DNA from: Schaalia sp. HMT-172
GTDB lineage: Bacteria > Actinomycetota > Actinomycetes > Actinomycetales > Actinomycetaceae
Assembly (NCBI RefSeq): GCF_030644365.1
Contig: NZ_CP130058.1
Coordinates: 1,054,001-1,118,000, forward strand
Reading direction: 5' to 3'
DNA: 64,000 bases
In this document: positions 51,501-62,384 of the stretch, one piece after another
Layout of the letters: the number at the start of each line of letters is the position of its first letter
How positions within the stretch are numbered: the first letter of the stretch is position 1
Notes under the pieces: generated by a model
Seen by the model: the letters and a program-made list of their open reading frames with translations, nothing else
The model's database searches: none
Told to the model about the DNA's origin: nothing
Program-made: the position numbers and the translations under genes

Positions 51501-54500
51501 ACAAAGCGTCGGCCGCGATCTGGTCGAGGCGAGCGGCGCGATCGGCGTCGCCCTCGGCGCGCAGGCGGTTCGCCCAGTACGAGGCCTGCTCAGCCACAGC
51601 GCGGCCGGTTCCCACGAAGGACGCGCCCTCGGCGAGGGTGCCTTCGGCCACGAAGCGGGCGACGTCCTCACGGGCGGAGGCCCAGCGGTCGTCGAGGAGG
51701 ACGGCGCGTGCGGCGTCGAAGCGAGGCTCGACCAGGTCGACCCAGCCCGACCCCAGCTCGGCGGCGACGGCGTCGATGACGCGCGCGTCGTCGGAGGAGT
51801 CCTCGCCCGTGGGGGTGGGGGCGTTCAGGCCCAGTTCGGACAGGATCGTGCGAGCGGCCTTGGCCAGGACGCCGTCCTCACCCGTGACGGACGCCGCGTA
51901 GGCGTCTAGGGCGGCGGAGTCGACCACGCCGCCGCCAGCGGAACCGCCGGCGCTCGGCAGGGAGACGGCGATGCCTTCGCGGGCCGCGACGGCGGCTACG
52001 GCAGCGTCGATGAGGGCATCGACGCCGGCGGCGTTCGTCGGGGCGTCCAGCGGCAGGGTCGCCAGGTCGCCGTCGCGGGTCGAGGCGCCCTCACGGGTGC
52101 CCAGGACGATCTCGGCGGTCACGTGCTGGGCCCAGCCGGCGCCCAGCTGCCACGTGCCCGTGACCCGCTCGGAGATGCGGCCAGCCTTGACGCCGGCGGC
52201 GCCGAACAGCTTGCGCGTGCGCTCCTTGACGGCCTCGGCCAGGACCGGGCCGAAGGGCTTGTAGCCCTTAGCGGCCTTGTCGACCGTGGCGGACAGCGTG
52301 GCCACGTCGGCCTCGCCGGCGCCGTCGATGGAGTTCAGGCCCAGCTCGGAGGACATGTCCATGAGGAGCTGGTTGCGGCGCGAGGACACGCCGTTGGTGA
52401 GCGACTCGGTCGTGTCGCTGGCGCCGACCTCGTCGAGGCGGATCTTCGCGGACAGGGCCAGCAGGGCACGAATCGCGGAGGACGCCGTGAAGGGCAGGTC
52501 CGCGACGTCGGCGCCAGACGGGCCGCCGGTGGGCGCTGCGGGGGCGGGGGCCGGAGCGGCCTCGGCGACGGGAGCCGCGGGGGCAGCAGGAGCGGCGGGA
52601 GCGGCCGACGCCTCGGGGGTAGCCGGGGCGATCTCCTCCTCGTCCTCGTCCTCGATCACGGCGACATCGGTTGCGTAGACGCGGGGCTCGTCGCGCTGGA
52701 CGTTGAAGACATCGACGCGCGAGAGCGCGAACTCGGGGGCCAGCAGGGTACGCGAGGCCAGGTTGGCCAGGGTCGGGGCGGCGCCGAGGCCCACCTCGAT
52801 GACCTGATCGACACCCAGGCCGGCAACGCCAGGGGCGGCCTCTTGCGTCGAGAGCAGCACGCGCTGCGTCTCGATCCAGCGCACCGGGGAGGCGAACTGC
52901 CAGCACAGCAGCTCGATGAGCAGCGTGCGGGTCAGGGCACCCGGGTTGGCCAGGGCCGCGTCCCACGCTCCGGGAGCCTCGAGCAGCTCGCGCACCGTGT
53001 CGGAGGGGACCACGTCGAGGATGGACTGGGCGAACTCGCGGGTGAGCTCGAAGGGACGCGCCACCAGGTTGGGGATGTAGCGGCCCACGAGCTTCGCGGG
53101 ATCGATCTCGGCGGGAATACGCTCGTCAAGCTTCGTGCGGAAGTCCGCCACGCCGCTGCGCAGGACAGTGGAGTGGAAGGGCACGTCGATGCCGGGAACA
53201 TACATGAAGGGACGCTTGCCGCCGCGCTCGGCGGCGCGCTTGGATGCGTCCTCCTCGAGGGCCTTCAGGCCCGCGACCGTACCGGCGACCGCGTACTGCT
53301 GGTCGGCCAGGTTGAAGTTGACGATCTGGAGGAACTCGCCCGAGGCCTGAGCGATCGACTCAACGTACTCCACGACGTGAGCGTCGTCCACGCCGAACTG
53401 GTTCGGGCGCAGGGCGCCCATACGGTAGTTCGAACGGCCCTTCTCGTCGCGAGGCACGAGTGAGTGCATCGTGGAGCCGCGCTGGAAGACCAAGTCGAGG
53501 ACCGTCTCGAGCGGGAAGACCTCGGCGTAGGCGGCCAGCGCGTCGTACTCGCCCAGCGAGTGGCCAGCGAAGGCCGCGCCGGGGACCAGGACGCCCTCTT
53601 CACGCAGGCGAGCAGTCTGGCCGATCGCCAGCGTCGCGAGCGCGACCTGTGTGAACTGGGTGAGGTTCAGGACGCCCTCGGGGTGACGGTAGGTCACGCC
53701 GCGCGCCACGATTTCGGTCGGGTTATCGCGCACGATCGCCAGGATGGAGAAGCCCATCGCCGAGCGGGTGTGCGCGTCCGCACGGCGCCAGACCTCGTCC
53801 ACGGCCTTGGACTTGGTGCGCTCATCCAGGCCCATGCCGGCGCTCTGAATGCCCTGGCCGGGGTAGACGTAGGCGACCTTCGGGGCGAAGGTGTAAGCCG
53901 ACGCGCGAGACACGACCTGCTTGTCGATGCGGCAGGTGACCTCGAGGGACAGGCCGCCGCCGACGACGCGCCCCACGCGCTCGACGGTGATCTCAACCTC
54001 GTCGTTCAGGTCGACAGTGCCGTACATGTAGTACGTCCAGCCGGCGATCTGAGCGCCGCCCTGATCGGCGACGACGGCCTCGGCCGCGTGCTGGGCGGTG
54101 GCCGACAGCCACATGCCGTGCACGAGAGGCGCATCCATGCCAGCGACCTTGGCGGCCGCGTAGGACGTGTGGATCGGGTTGTAGTCGCCCGACACGATCG
54201 CGAAGGGCGTCATGTCGTCGGGAGCCTTGACGCTCACGCGGCGCAAGACCGAGCGGGGCGTGTCCACGACCTCGACGTGCGCGCCGCCGAAGGGAGCGGC
54301 CTCGGAGGGAGCGCGGTTGCCGGTGGCGCGGCCGCGGATCGCGAAGCGCTCCTGCGTGGAGCCGACGTGCTCGCCGTTGGCCTTCAGGTCCAAGGCGACC
54401 GTGACGATACGGCCGGAGGAGGACTCGTCGACGGCGGCCACGTGGCTGGTCACGTCGATCGTCGTGATGCCGCGCGCGAGCATCTGCTCGGGCGTGTACT

Positions 54501-57500
54501 CCAGCGTGATCGAGTGATCGAGGTGGACGGCGTTGAGCAGACCCTCAATGACCGGGTAGTCGTTGTGGATGGCCGACCCCAGGGCTGCGTAGATCGCGGG
54601 CCAGGCGGGGCCGAGCAGGGCGTCGGGCGCCCAGGCAGCGAGCTCGTAGGAGGCGGGCAGGGCCGCTCCCGTGGCCTCCGCGTGGTCGAAGCCCAGGGTG
54701 GGGGCCAGGGTGAAGGAGTAGTGGGCCTCGCCGAACACGGACTTGGTCGAGGGCACCATCACAGGCAGTGCGTCCACGGTGTCGCCGGCGACGGACACGG
54801 AGGTCACGCCGGCGGTGGCCGCGAGCATCGCGTACATGTGCTGGGGCAGCTTGGCCTCGTCGATGACGGGCACCGCGCCGTCTTCGCCGGACAGGACGAG
54901 CGGGAAGATCAGCTCGCGCACCGCGTGCTTCTCGGCGCCGCGCGGGTCGTTATCCCAGGCGGTGTCCAGGTGGATGACCATGTCCACGCCGGTGTCGGTC
55001 GCCTTCAGGGAGACGCGCTCCTCGTCGAGGATGGAGGCCGGGTTGGCCATGAGGTGACCGGTCCACGAAATGAAGGGGACCTTGCGCAGCCATTCCTCGC
55101 GGGTGGCGGCGGGCTTGCCGTTGCCCAGACGCGAGGCGACGGGCGTCGCGACGGTGCCCGAGGCGGCGAGGCGCTGCGCTGCAGCGGCCTCGAAGCGGCC
55201 CAGCAGGGAGGCGACGGGCTCGTCGACGCGGTCGATGCCGGCCACGGACACCGGGCCGGGGATGATGCGGACCTGGTCGGCGCTGTAGCGCTCGTCCTGG
55301 GCCTGCCACAGGCAGTCCTGGCCCCACCAGCGGATGAGGTCGTCGTCCAGGATCGGGACGAAGGGCATCGGCTTGGGGTAGGAGCGGCACAGGGCCGGGA
55401 ACCAGGCGGCGTCGTTGGGGGTGACGTGCGTGGTCGCCGCGTTCGGGTAGGCCGCCATCAGGCGGTCGGCGGCGGCGTGGGCGTCGGCGACGTCCTCGAC
55501 GGTCGGGAACAGGGTCTCAACCTCGCCGTGGTCCACGGGGGCCAGGCGCGCCTCGACGCGCTGGAGGAGGTCGTGGTAGCGGATCTGCCACGTGGGGTCG
55601 ACCCACGGGTAGGACAGGTCGGCGAAGCGGCGCACCCAGGCCTCGTAGGTCATCTCTTCGAGATCGCCGAAGTAGGGCTTGGCCGTGTGGGAGAGGATCT
55701 CGACGATCTCGTCCTTGCGGGCGCGCACCTGGGCGCCGTCGGAGCCGATCTCGGCGATGATGCGCGCGGCGGCGGCCGCCGCGTTAGAAACCTCGTGCAT
55801 GTCGGCGCGCAGGTGGGACAGGCCCGACGTCATGCCGCCACGTGTGACGCCCTCGCCGACCCAGCCGCCGAAATCGTCGTTGTCGGGCACGCCCGGGGTA
55901 GCGACGAGGAGCTCCTTGACGGCCTTGGTGGTGTGCGCTTCCTTCGTGGTCATCGCGGCGGTACCCACGAGGACGCCGTCCACGGGCATGGGCGGGCGGC
56001 CGTAGCGGGCCGACCAGTCGCCGGTCAGGAAGTCGGCGGCGCGCTCGGGGGTACCGATGCCGCCGCCCACGGTCAGGACGATGTTGGACTGGGCGCGCAG
56101 CTGCGCGTAGGTGGCCAGCAGCAGGTCGGACAGGTCCTCCCAGGAGTGGTGGCCGCCGGAGTGGCCGTCCTCGACCTGGACAATGACCTTGATCGGGTCG
56201 GCCTCGCGGGCGATCGCGATGACCTTGCGGATCTGGTCGACCGTGCCAGGCTTGAAGGCCACGTAGGGGAAGCCGTCGGCGCGCAGCTGTTCAATGAGGG
56301 CCAGTGCCTCGTCCTGCTCGGGGATGCCGGCGGAGACTACGACGCCATCGATGGGGGCGCCGGACGCGCGCGAACGCGACACGATGCGGGCCTGGCCGAA
56401 CTGAAGGTTCCACAGGTAGCGGTCCAGGAACATGGAGTTGAACTCGGCGGTGTGGCCGGGGCGCAGCTGGGCGCGCAGGCCCGCCAGGTTCTCGTTGTAG
56501 ACCTCTTCGGTGACCTGGCCGCCGCCCGCCATCTCAGCCCAGAAGCCGGCGTTCGCGGCTGCGGCAACGATCTCGGGGTCTACGGTCGTGGGGGTCATGC
56601 CGGCCAGCAGAACGGGGGAGCGGCCGGTCAGACGCGAGAAGGCGGTGTCCACGACGGTCTTGCCGTCAGGCAGGGTCACGAGGCCGGGGCGCAGGTGCGA
56701 CCAATCGGTGCCGGGCTCGGGGGCCCAGCCGGGGGTCGCAGCCTTGTCGCGATCCTCAGCGGTTCCGGCGGCGACGACACCAACGCCGGTGCCCTCCACG
56801 AGGGCGCGGGTCATGCGCACCGTGGTCGCGCCCGGGCCCATGTCGACGATCCAGGTGGCACCCGAGTCGGCGGCGGCGCGGATCTGCGCCGGCCAATCAA
56901 CGGGGGTTGTCAGGACGGCGGCGGCCAGGCGGTGAGCCAGCTCGGCGTCAATGCCGCACTCGGAGGCCCACTCGTCCACGAGGGCGAGGGCGTCGACGAG
57001 CATGGGGGAGTGGAAGGGAACGTAGACCGGCAGGTACTCGCACACGGGGGTCAGCGGGCGACCGCCGCGCTCGTGCGCGTCGTGCGCGGCCTTGTCCTGG
57101 GCGGCGGCGCGCTCGATGGCTGCCACCAGAGATGCCAGGTCGTTCGGGGCGCCCGACACGACGTGCGTGTCCGTGTCGTTACGCAGAGCGATCGACAGCG
57201 GATGGGACGTCGAGGGCAGGGACTCCACGATGCGGGTCAGCAGCGCGTCGGACACGCCGCGCACCGACACCATGTAGGTCGCGTCCCCGGCGTGCGGGGC
57301 GCGCGCACGGCGCGTCACGCGGGCGGCGGCCGCACCGATCAGGCGAGCGATCGCGAACACGGTCGCAGCCCGGGCCTCGTCCCCGTTGATCCAGGCGCGA
57401 GCGATTTCCACGCCGAGAACACCCTGCGAGTGGCCCTCGAACGCGGTGGGCTGGTTCGCCACGATATTGAGGCCCGCGCGCGTCAGGTCGATGAGCGCGC

Positions 57501-57804
57501 CCAGCTGGGCGGCCACGATACCCGGAACCGACAGCGCAGCTTCATCCGGACCAGCAACCTCGCGGGTCACGGCCACCTCACCGTCGGGGGCGGGCAGGGC
57601 GAAGGGAAGAACCGACACGGACTGAGTGGCCAGCGAGCGGCGCACGGGGGAGAGCACCTTGTCCGATGCCTCGATGACCCCCGCGACGATCGCGGAAATC
57701 TCGGGGTCGTGGGCAATCTCGTCGAGCGCAGAGCGCCACGGGGTCGCCTGACCGGCGAAGGTCAGCGCGTAGGGGGTCTCATTCAGAGAGGACACAAACG
57801 ACAT
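48571..57804 (-). CDS. fas: Type I fatty acid synthase (multifunctional)
   Basis: About 3077 residues; makes long-chain acyl chains from acetyl- and malonyl-CoA. Domains in order: acyltransferase (GHSQG, Ser ~126), enoyl reductase (from ~385, SPVLLAGMTPTTVDPEIV), MaoC-like dehydratase (GDYNPIHTSYAAAK, His ~1212), malonyl/palmitoyl transferase (GHSLGEYDA, Ser ~1416), Ala/Pro linker (~1724-1765), ACP (likely Ser ~1807 in LTNGVSSRRNQLL), ketoreductase (~2110, AVVTGMTPASIGGAVV) and ketosynthase (GACATAA, Cys ~2714; KTLTGHAKGG). This is the bacterial FAS I order of the Corynebacterium-Mycobacterium-Bifidobacterium type. ATG 57804 is chosen (GAAAGAATGAAC before it); a second ATG at 57810 is possible. 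It is the third step of the birA-acc-fas-acpS run. Confidence 0.97.
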   Translation of the reverse strand: MSFVSSLNETPYALTFAGQATPWRSALDEIAHDPEISAIVAGVIEASDKVLSPVRRSLATQSVSVLPFALPAPDGEVAVTREVAGPDEAALSVPGIVAAQLGALIDLTRAGLNIVANQPTAFEGHSQGVLGVEIARAWINGDEARAATVFAIARLIGAAAARVTRRARAPHAGDATYMVSVRGVSDALLTRIVESLPSTSHPLSIALRNDTDTHVVSGAPNDLASLVAAIERAAAQDKAAHDAHERGGRPLTPVCEYLPVYVPFHSPMLVDALALVDEWASECGIDAELAHRLAAAVLTTPVDWPAQIRAAADSGATWIVDMGPGATTVRMTRALVEGTGVGVVAAGTAEDRDKAATPGWAPEPGTDWSHLRPGLVTLPDGKTVVDTAFSRLTGRSPVLLAGMTPTTVDPEIVAAAANAGFWAEMAGGGQVTEEVYNENLAGLRAQLRPGHTAEFNSMFLDRYLWNLQFGQARIVSRSRASGAPIDGVVVSAGIPEQDEALALIEQLRADGFPYVAFKPGTVDQIRKVIAIAREADPIKVIVQVEDGHSGGHHSWEDLSDLLLATYAQLRAQSNIVLTVGGGIGTPERAADFLTGDWSARYGRPPMPVDGVLVGTAAMTTKEAHTTKAVKELLVATPGVPDNDDFGGWVGEGVTRGGMTSGLSHLRADMHEVSNAAAAAARIIAEIGSDGAQVRARKDEIVEILSHTAKPYFGDLEEMTYEAWVRRFADLSYPWVDPTWQIRYHDLLQRVEARLAPVDHGEVETLFPTVEDVADAHAAADRLMAAYPNAATTHVTPNDAAWFPALCRSYPKPMPFVPILDDDLIRWWGQDCLWQAQDERYSADQVRIIPGPVSVAGIDRVDEPVASLLGRFEAAAAQRLAASGTVATPVASRLGNGKPAATREEWLRKVPFISWTGHLMANPASILDEERVSLKATDTGVDMVIHLDTAWDNDPRGAEKHAVRELIFPLVLSGEDGAVPVIDEAKLPQHMYAMLAATAGVTSVSVAGDTVDALPVMVPSTKSVFGEAHYSFTLAPTLGFDHAEATGAALPASYELAAWAPDALLGPAWPAIYAALGSAIHNDYPVIEGLLNAVHLDHSITLEYTPEQMLARGITTIDVTSHVAAVDESSSGRIVTVALDLKANGEHVGSTQERFAIRGRATGNRAPSEAAPFGGAHVEVVDTPRSVLRRVSVKAPDDMTPFAIVSGDYNPIHTSYAAAKVAGMDAPLVHGMWLSATAQHAAEAVVADQGGAQIAGWTYYMYGTVDLNDEVEITVERVGRVVGGGLSLEVTCRIDKQVVSRASAYTFAPKVAYVYPGQGIQSAGMGLDERTKSKAVDEVWRRADAHTRSAMGFSILAIVRDNPTEIVARGVTYRHPEGVLNLTQFTQVALATLAIGQTARLREEGVLVPGAAFAGHSLGEYDALAAYAEVFPLETVLDLVFQRGSTMHSLVPRDEKGRSNYRMGALRPNQFGVDDAHVVEYVESIAQASGEFLQIVNFNLADQQYAVAGTVAGLKALEEDASKRAAERGGKRPFMYVPGIDVPFHSTVLRSGVADFRTKLDERIPAEIDPAKLVGRYIPNLVARPFELTREFAQSILDVVPSDTVRELLEAPGAWDAALANPGALTRTLLIELLCWQFASPVRWIETQRVLLSTQEAAPGVAGLGVDQVIEVGLGAAPTLANLASRTLLAPEFALSRVDVFNVQRDEPRVYATDVAVIEDEDEEEIAPATPEASAAPAAPAAPAAPVAEAAPAPAPAAPTGGPSGADVADLPFTASSAIRALLALSAKIRLDEVGASDTTESLTNGVSSRRNQLLMDMSSELGLNSIDGAGEADVATLSATVDKAAKGYKPFGPVLAEAVKERTRKLFGAAGVKAGRISERVTGTWQLGAGWAQHVTAEIVLGTREGASTRDGDLATLPLDAPTNAAGVDALIDAAVAAVAAREGIAVSLPSAGGSAGGGVVDSAALDAYAASVTGEDGVLAKAARTILSELGLNAPTPTGEDSSDDARVIDAVAAELGSGWVDLVEPRFDAARAVLLDDRWASAREDVARFVAEGTLAEGASFVGTGRAVAEQASYWANRLRAEGDADRAARLDQIAADALSSSEELPYAGDVAVVTGMTPASIGGAVVGGLLAGGATVIATSSSISASRLAFAKELYRTHAAGGAKLWLVPANLASYRDVDALVEWIGTEQTKSVGADVKVTKEALVPTLFYPFAAPRVSGTLADAGPASENQLRLLLWSVERSIAGLCAIGSDTHADHRLHVVLPGSPNRGIFGGDGAYAEAKASFDAIATRWAAEPIWGSRVSIAHPRIGWVRGTGLMGGNDPMVAAVEAAGVRTWSTEEMAEQLLKLSSPEVRAQAATAPVDADLTGGLDSSIDLRALRAQVEVGAPEADAAEPVATVSALPSPSQVAVPHVDPSQWGTTTALLADTVVIVGHGEVGPWGSARTRVQAELGIHTDGSVELTPAGVLELAWMTGLLTWSDTPVGGWYDKDDQLVPESEIFVRYRDEVVARSGVRFFHDDGPLHDGYTPESAMVFLDRDITFTVEDEAEARSYAEADPQFTVVEQTAFGEWQVTRKSGAQVRVPRRATLNRRIGGLFPTDFDPARWGIPASMLDSIDPIAVWNLVSAVDAFVSAGFSPAELLRVVHPATVASTQGTGFGGMRSMHKLFVDRFLGEDYPQDILQETLPNVVAAHTMQSYVGGYGSMINPVGACATAAVSIEEGLDKIKAGKADFVVAGAIDDIQVESIVGFGAMNATANSNELLARGISSRFVSRANDRRRGGFVEAQGGGTVLLTRGSVALEMGLPVLAVVAHAQTFSDGAHTSIPAPGLGALAVARGGADSAIARNLGELGVGIDDVAFVSKHDTSTNANDPNESDLHTRVGKALGRTPGNPLLVISQKTLTGHAKGGACVFQVGGIIDVFRTGLIPANVALDCVDDAMEQYSPLVWLRSPLNLNSRGPVRAAFATSLGFGHVSGFLALVNPAAFEAIVEREAGREALHAWRAASDRRLRNGQRHIEMGMLGHAPLFTSVEGRRLPDDPASGVAGDAHEVEAAILLDPNARLGEDGFYHLPEGK

Positions 57805-57848
57805 GTTCATTCTTTCAATCGGGGACAATACTTCTCAAACGACACCGG

Positions 57849-59401
57849 TCACAGGGGGCCGTTGTCGTGACGCTTCACATGGGGGGCGCGCTGGTCCTTC
57901 GTGGCCAGCAGATGCAGGGAATCGATGATGGTCTGGCGAGTGTCGGCCGGGGCGATGATGCCGTCGAGCTGACCCGAGGCCACGGACACCTCCGGGTTAA
58001 CCGTCTCGTCCTCATAACGGGCCACAAGCTCAGCCTTCGTCTCCTCGAAGGTCCCGTTCTCGCGGGCCGCCGCCAACTCGCGGCGATACATGATCGAGGC
58101 CGCACCCTCAGCGCCCATGACCGCGATCTGGGCGTCCGGCCACGCGAACGCCAGATCCGCGCCAATCGACTTCGACCCCATCACGATGTAGGCACCGCCG
58201 TAGGCCTTGCGCAGAATCACGGTCACCATCGGGACGGTCGCGTTCGCGTAGGCAACAATCACCTTCGCGCCGCGACGGATGATGCCCGCCTGCTCCTGCT
58301 CGGTACCCGGGCGATAGCCGGGAACATCCACCAAGGTCACGACCGGCAGGCCAAATGCATCGCAGAAACGCACGAAACGCGCCGCCTTCTCCGACGCATC
58401 TACGTCCAGCGTGCCCGCGTCGCTCATCGGCTGATTCGCCACGATGCCCACCGACTGGCCATCCACGCACGCAAAACCGATTGTCACGTTGGGAGCAAAG
58501 AGATCCTGAATCTCCACGTACTCGCCGTGATCGACCAGCGCGCGCACGACGTCGCGCACATCGTAGGGCTGACGAACCGACGTCGGTACCAGGTCTGCGA
58601 CCGCGCGGGCAGCGGCCTCATCCTCGGGGTTGGCAACGTATTCGTACTTCGGGGGCGCGACCTCGCACGAAGACGGCAGGTAATCCAGGAGCGAACGCAC
58701 GTAGTCGATCGCCTCGTCTTCTGTGTCCGCCATGTGGTGGGCGACGCCGGACTGGAAGTTGTGGATCGCAGCACCGCCGAGCTGATCGAGCGTGACCTTC
58801 TCACCCGTCGTTGCGGCCACAACGTCCGGGCCGGTGACGAACATGTGCGAGTTCTCGCGCGTCATGACGATGAAGTCGGTCAGGGCTGGCTGATAGACGG
58901 CACCGCCCGCGCAGGGGCCCAGGATGATCGAAATCTGGGGAACCAGGCCCGAGGCTTCGCACGTCTTCTTGAAGATGCGACCGTACTGGGCCAGGGCGAC
59001 GACACCCTCCTGGATGCGGGCACCACCCGAGTCCTGAATGCCGACGATTGGGATGCGCATGCGAATACCCATGTCGATGAGGTCCACAATCTTGTCGCCC
59101 TCAACCTTGCCCAGGGTCCCGCCCAGCACCGAGAAGTCTTGCGCGTAGGCGGCGACCATGCGCCCCTGCACGCGGCCGTACCCGGCGGCGACGGCCGAAC
59201 CCACGCGACCGGCGCGCACCGACCCGCCGATGAACTGGCCGACCTCGTGCCACACGCCGTCGTCAAAGAACAGGGCGAGGCGCTCGCGCGCGGTGAGCTT
59301 CTGTTTGGCGTGCTGGCGCTGGGCGGCCTTCTCCTCGGCCGCCTGGGCGATCGCTTCCTGGGCCTGAATGAACCCTTCGCGCGTGAACCGGTTGGGGGTG
59401 G

Positions 59402-59405
<4 letters not shown>
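57849..59405 (-). CDS. accD: Acyl-CoA carboxylase, beta (carboxyltransferase) subunit
   Basis: 518 residues. Carboxyltransferase that moves CO2 from biotin to acetyl- or propionyl-CoA, giving malonyl- or methylmalonyl-CoA. Signature segments are KLTARERLALFFDDGVWHEV, IPIVGIQDSGGARIQEGV, ILGPCAGGAVYQPALTDF and GAKVIVAYANATVPMVTVIL. The specificity residue in this last region is not determined here. It overlaps the alpha subunit gene by four bases and is followed by fas, so acetyl-CoA is the likely main substrate. Confidence 0.93.
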
Positions 59406-61181
<1,776 letters not shown>

Positions 61182-61195
<14 letters not shown>

Positions 61196-62066
61196 GCTTC
61201 TCCTTGGTGTCGTGAACGGGGGTCAGGGGGGTGCCGGTCGTCAGGACGTCTCCGGCGTCGATCTGGTGGGTGCACCCGTCGTCGGTGCGCAGCAGCAGCG
61301 CTCCGCTGGGGGCGAGTCCGGTTGCGAGTCCTTCGAGCGCCGGAGTTCCGTGCGCGTCGGTGGGGCTGGCGAGAACGATGCGGGTGCCGATGAGGGGCAG
61401 GGCGGCCTCGGCCTCGGCGTGAAGGCCGCTAGAGACGGCGTCGCCGTGGGCGATGAGGGCGCGGATACGCGCGTCGAGCCCGGCCAGGATCGCGGCGAGG
61501 AGCTGGTGGGAGACTCCGGTGGGGTCCTCCCCGGCGTGGGTGTCACCTTGCGCGAACAGGGAGGTGGCCTGGGCGGTGGGCATGGTCCCGGCCGGTTGGG
61601 CGATGTTGATGCCGTAGCCGAGGATGACGCAGGTCGTGAAGGGGGACGAGGCAGGGGCGAGTTGGGCGAGCATGCCGCAGATTTTGCGTTGACCGTCCAC
61701 GAGGACGTCGTTGGGCCACTTGAGGGTGATCGCGTGGCCGAGGGGTGTCAGCCGCTCGGAGAGGGCGTCACGCACGGCCAGCGCGCAGGCATGAAGGAGC
61801 CATCCCAGCGCCTCGGTGGGCAGGGATGCGGGCAGGGAGACGATTGTGGAGGCGAGGAGGGCCTGGCCGGGTGGGGTGACCCAGGAGCGTCCGAGTCGCC
61901 CGCGTCCCGCGCTTTGACTATCGGCGATGATGGTCGTCAGGTGGGGGGTGGGCGTGGCGGTGTCCGCGAGGAGGTGGGCGGCCACGTCGAGCGTCGAGGA
62001 GGCACTGGGAACGTGATAGACGGGGGCGTGCGCCGTGTCGATGGAGATGCGCGTGGGGGCTCTCAT
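61182..62066 (-). CDS. birA: Biotin--[acetyl-CoA-carboxylase] ligase
   Basis: 294 residues from ATG 62066 (GGAAGGAGAGCAC upstream). Attaches biotin to the carrier domain of the adjacent carboxylase. SQSAGRGRLGRSWVTPPGQA binds biotinyl-AMP, LKWPNDVLVDGQRKICGML is the second hallmark, and GYGINIA follows. There is no N-terminal DNA-binding domain, so this is a group I ligase that does not act as the biotin repressor. First gene of the birA-acc-fas-acpS run. Confidence 0.93.
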
Positions 62067-62123
62067 GTGCTCTCCTTCCCGTGGGTGGCCGTGTTTGACA
62101 GAGGCGCACATGCGCCCCGGTAC

Positions 62124-62168
62124 TTAAAAGTTTGTCTTAAAAGTTGGCGACATGCACGTACTTTTTAA
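62124..62168. promoter_or_regulatory. Repeated TTAAAAGTT motifs between birA and the EttA-like gene
   Basis: TTAAAAGTT occurs at 62124-62132 and 62137-62145, 13 bp apart, with a near-inverted ACTTTTTAA at 62160-62168. This AT-rich island in a GC-rich genome lies ~60 bp before birA and is the natural promoter/operator zone of the fatty-acid gene run. No -35/-10 pair is unambiguous. Confidence 0.45.
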
Positions 62169-62384
62169 AAAATTGCAATAGTTTTTGGCAAATCACTACG
62201 GAGGCGTAACCAAGCACGATGCGCGGCACTGCGCGGAAGGCGCGAAACCCGCGCAATTTGGCCCTGAGATGAGGATCACCGACGCCTGCCTCGCCCCGGG
62301 CTATGACCCCGCGCGCACTGGGTCGCTACGATAGGGGGGAACCCGCGCGCGCGTGCGCGCCCCGAACCACCCGAACGGAGTAAC

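Noticed and set aside
48589-57870. Very long open frames antisense to fas (48589-51909 and 53464-57870 on the plus strand)
   Set aside because: They are frame shadows produced by GC-rich codon bias; low-complexity Gly/Val/Asp/Arg-rich sequence without domains, and fas itself is unambiguous.
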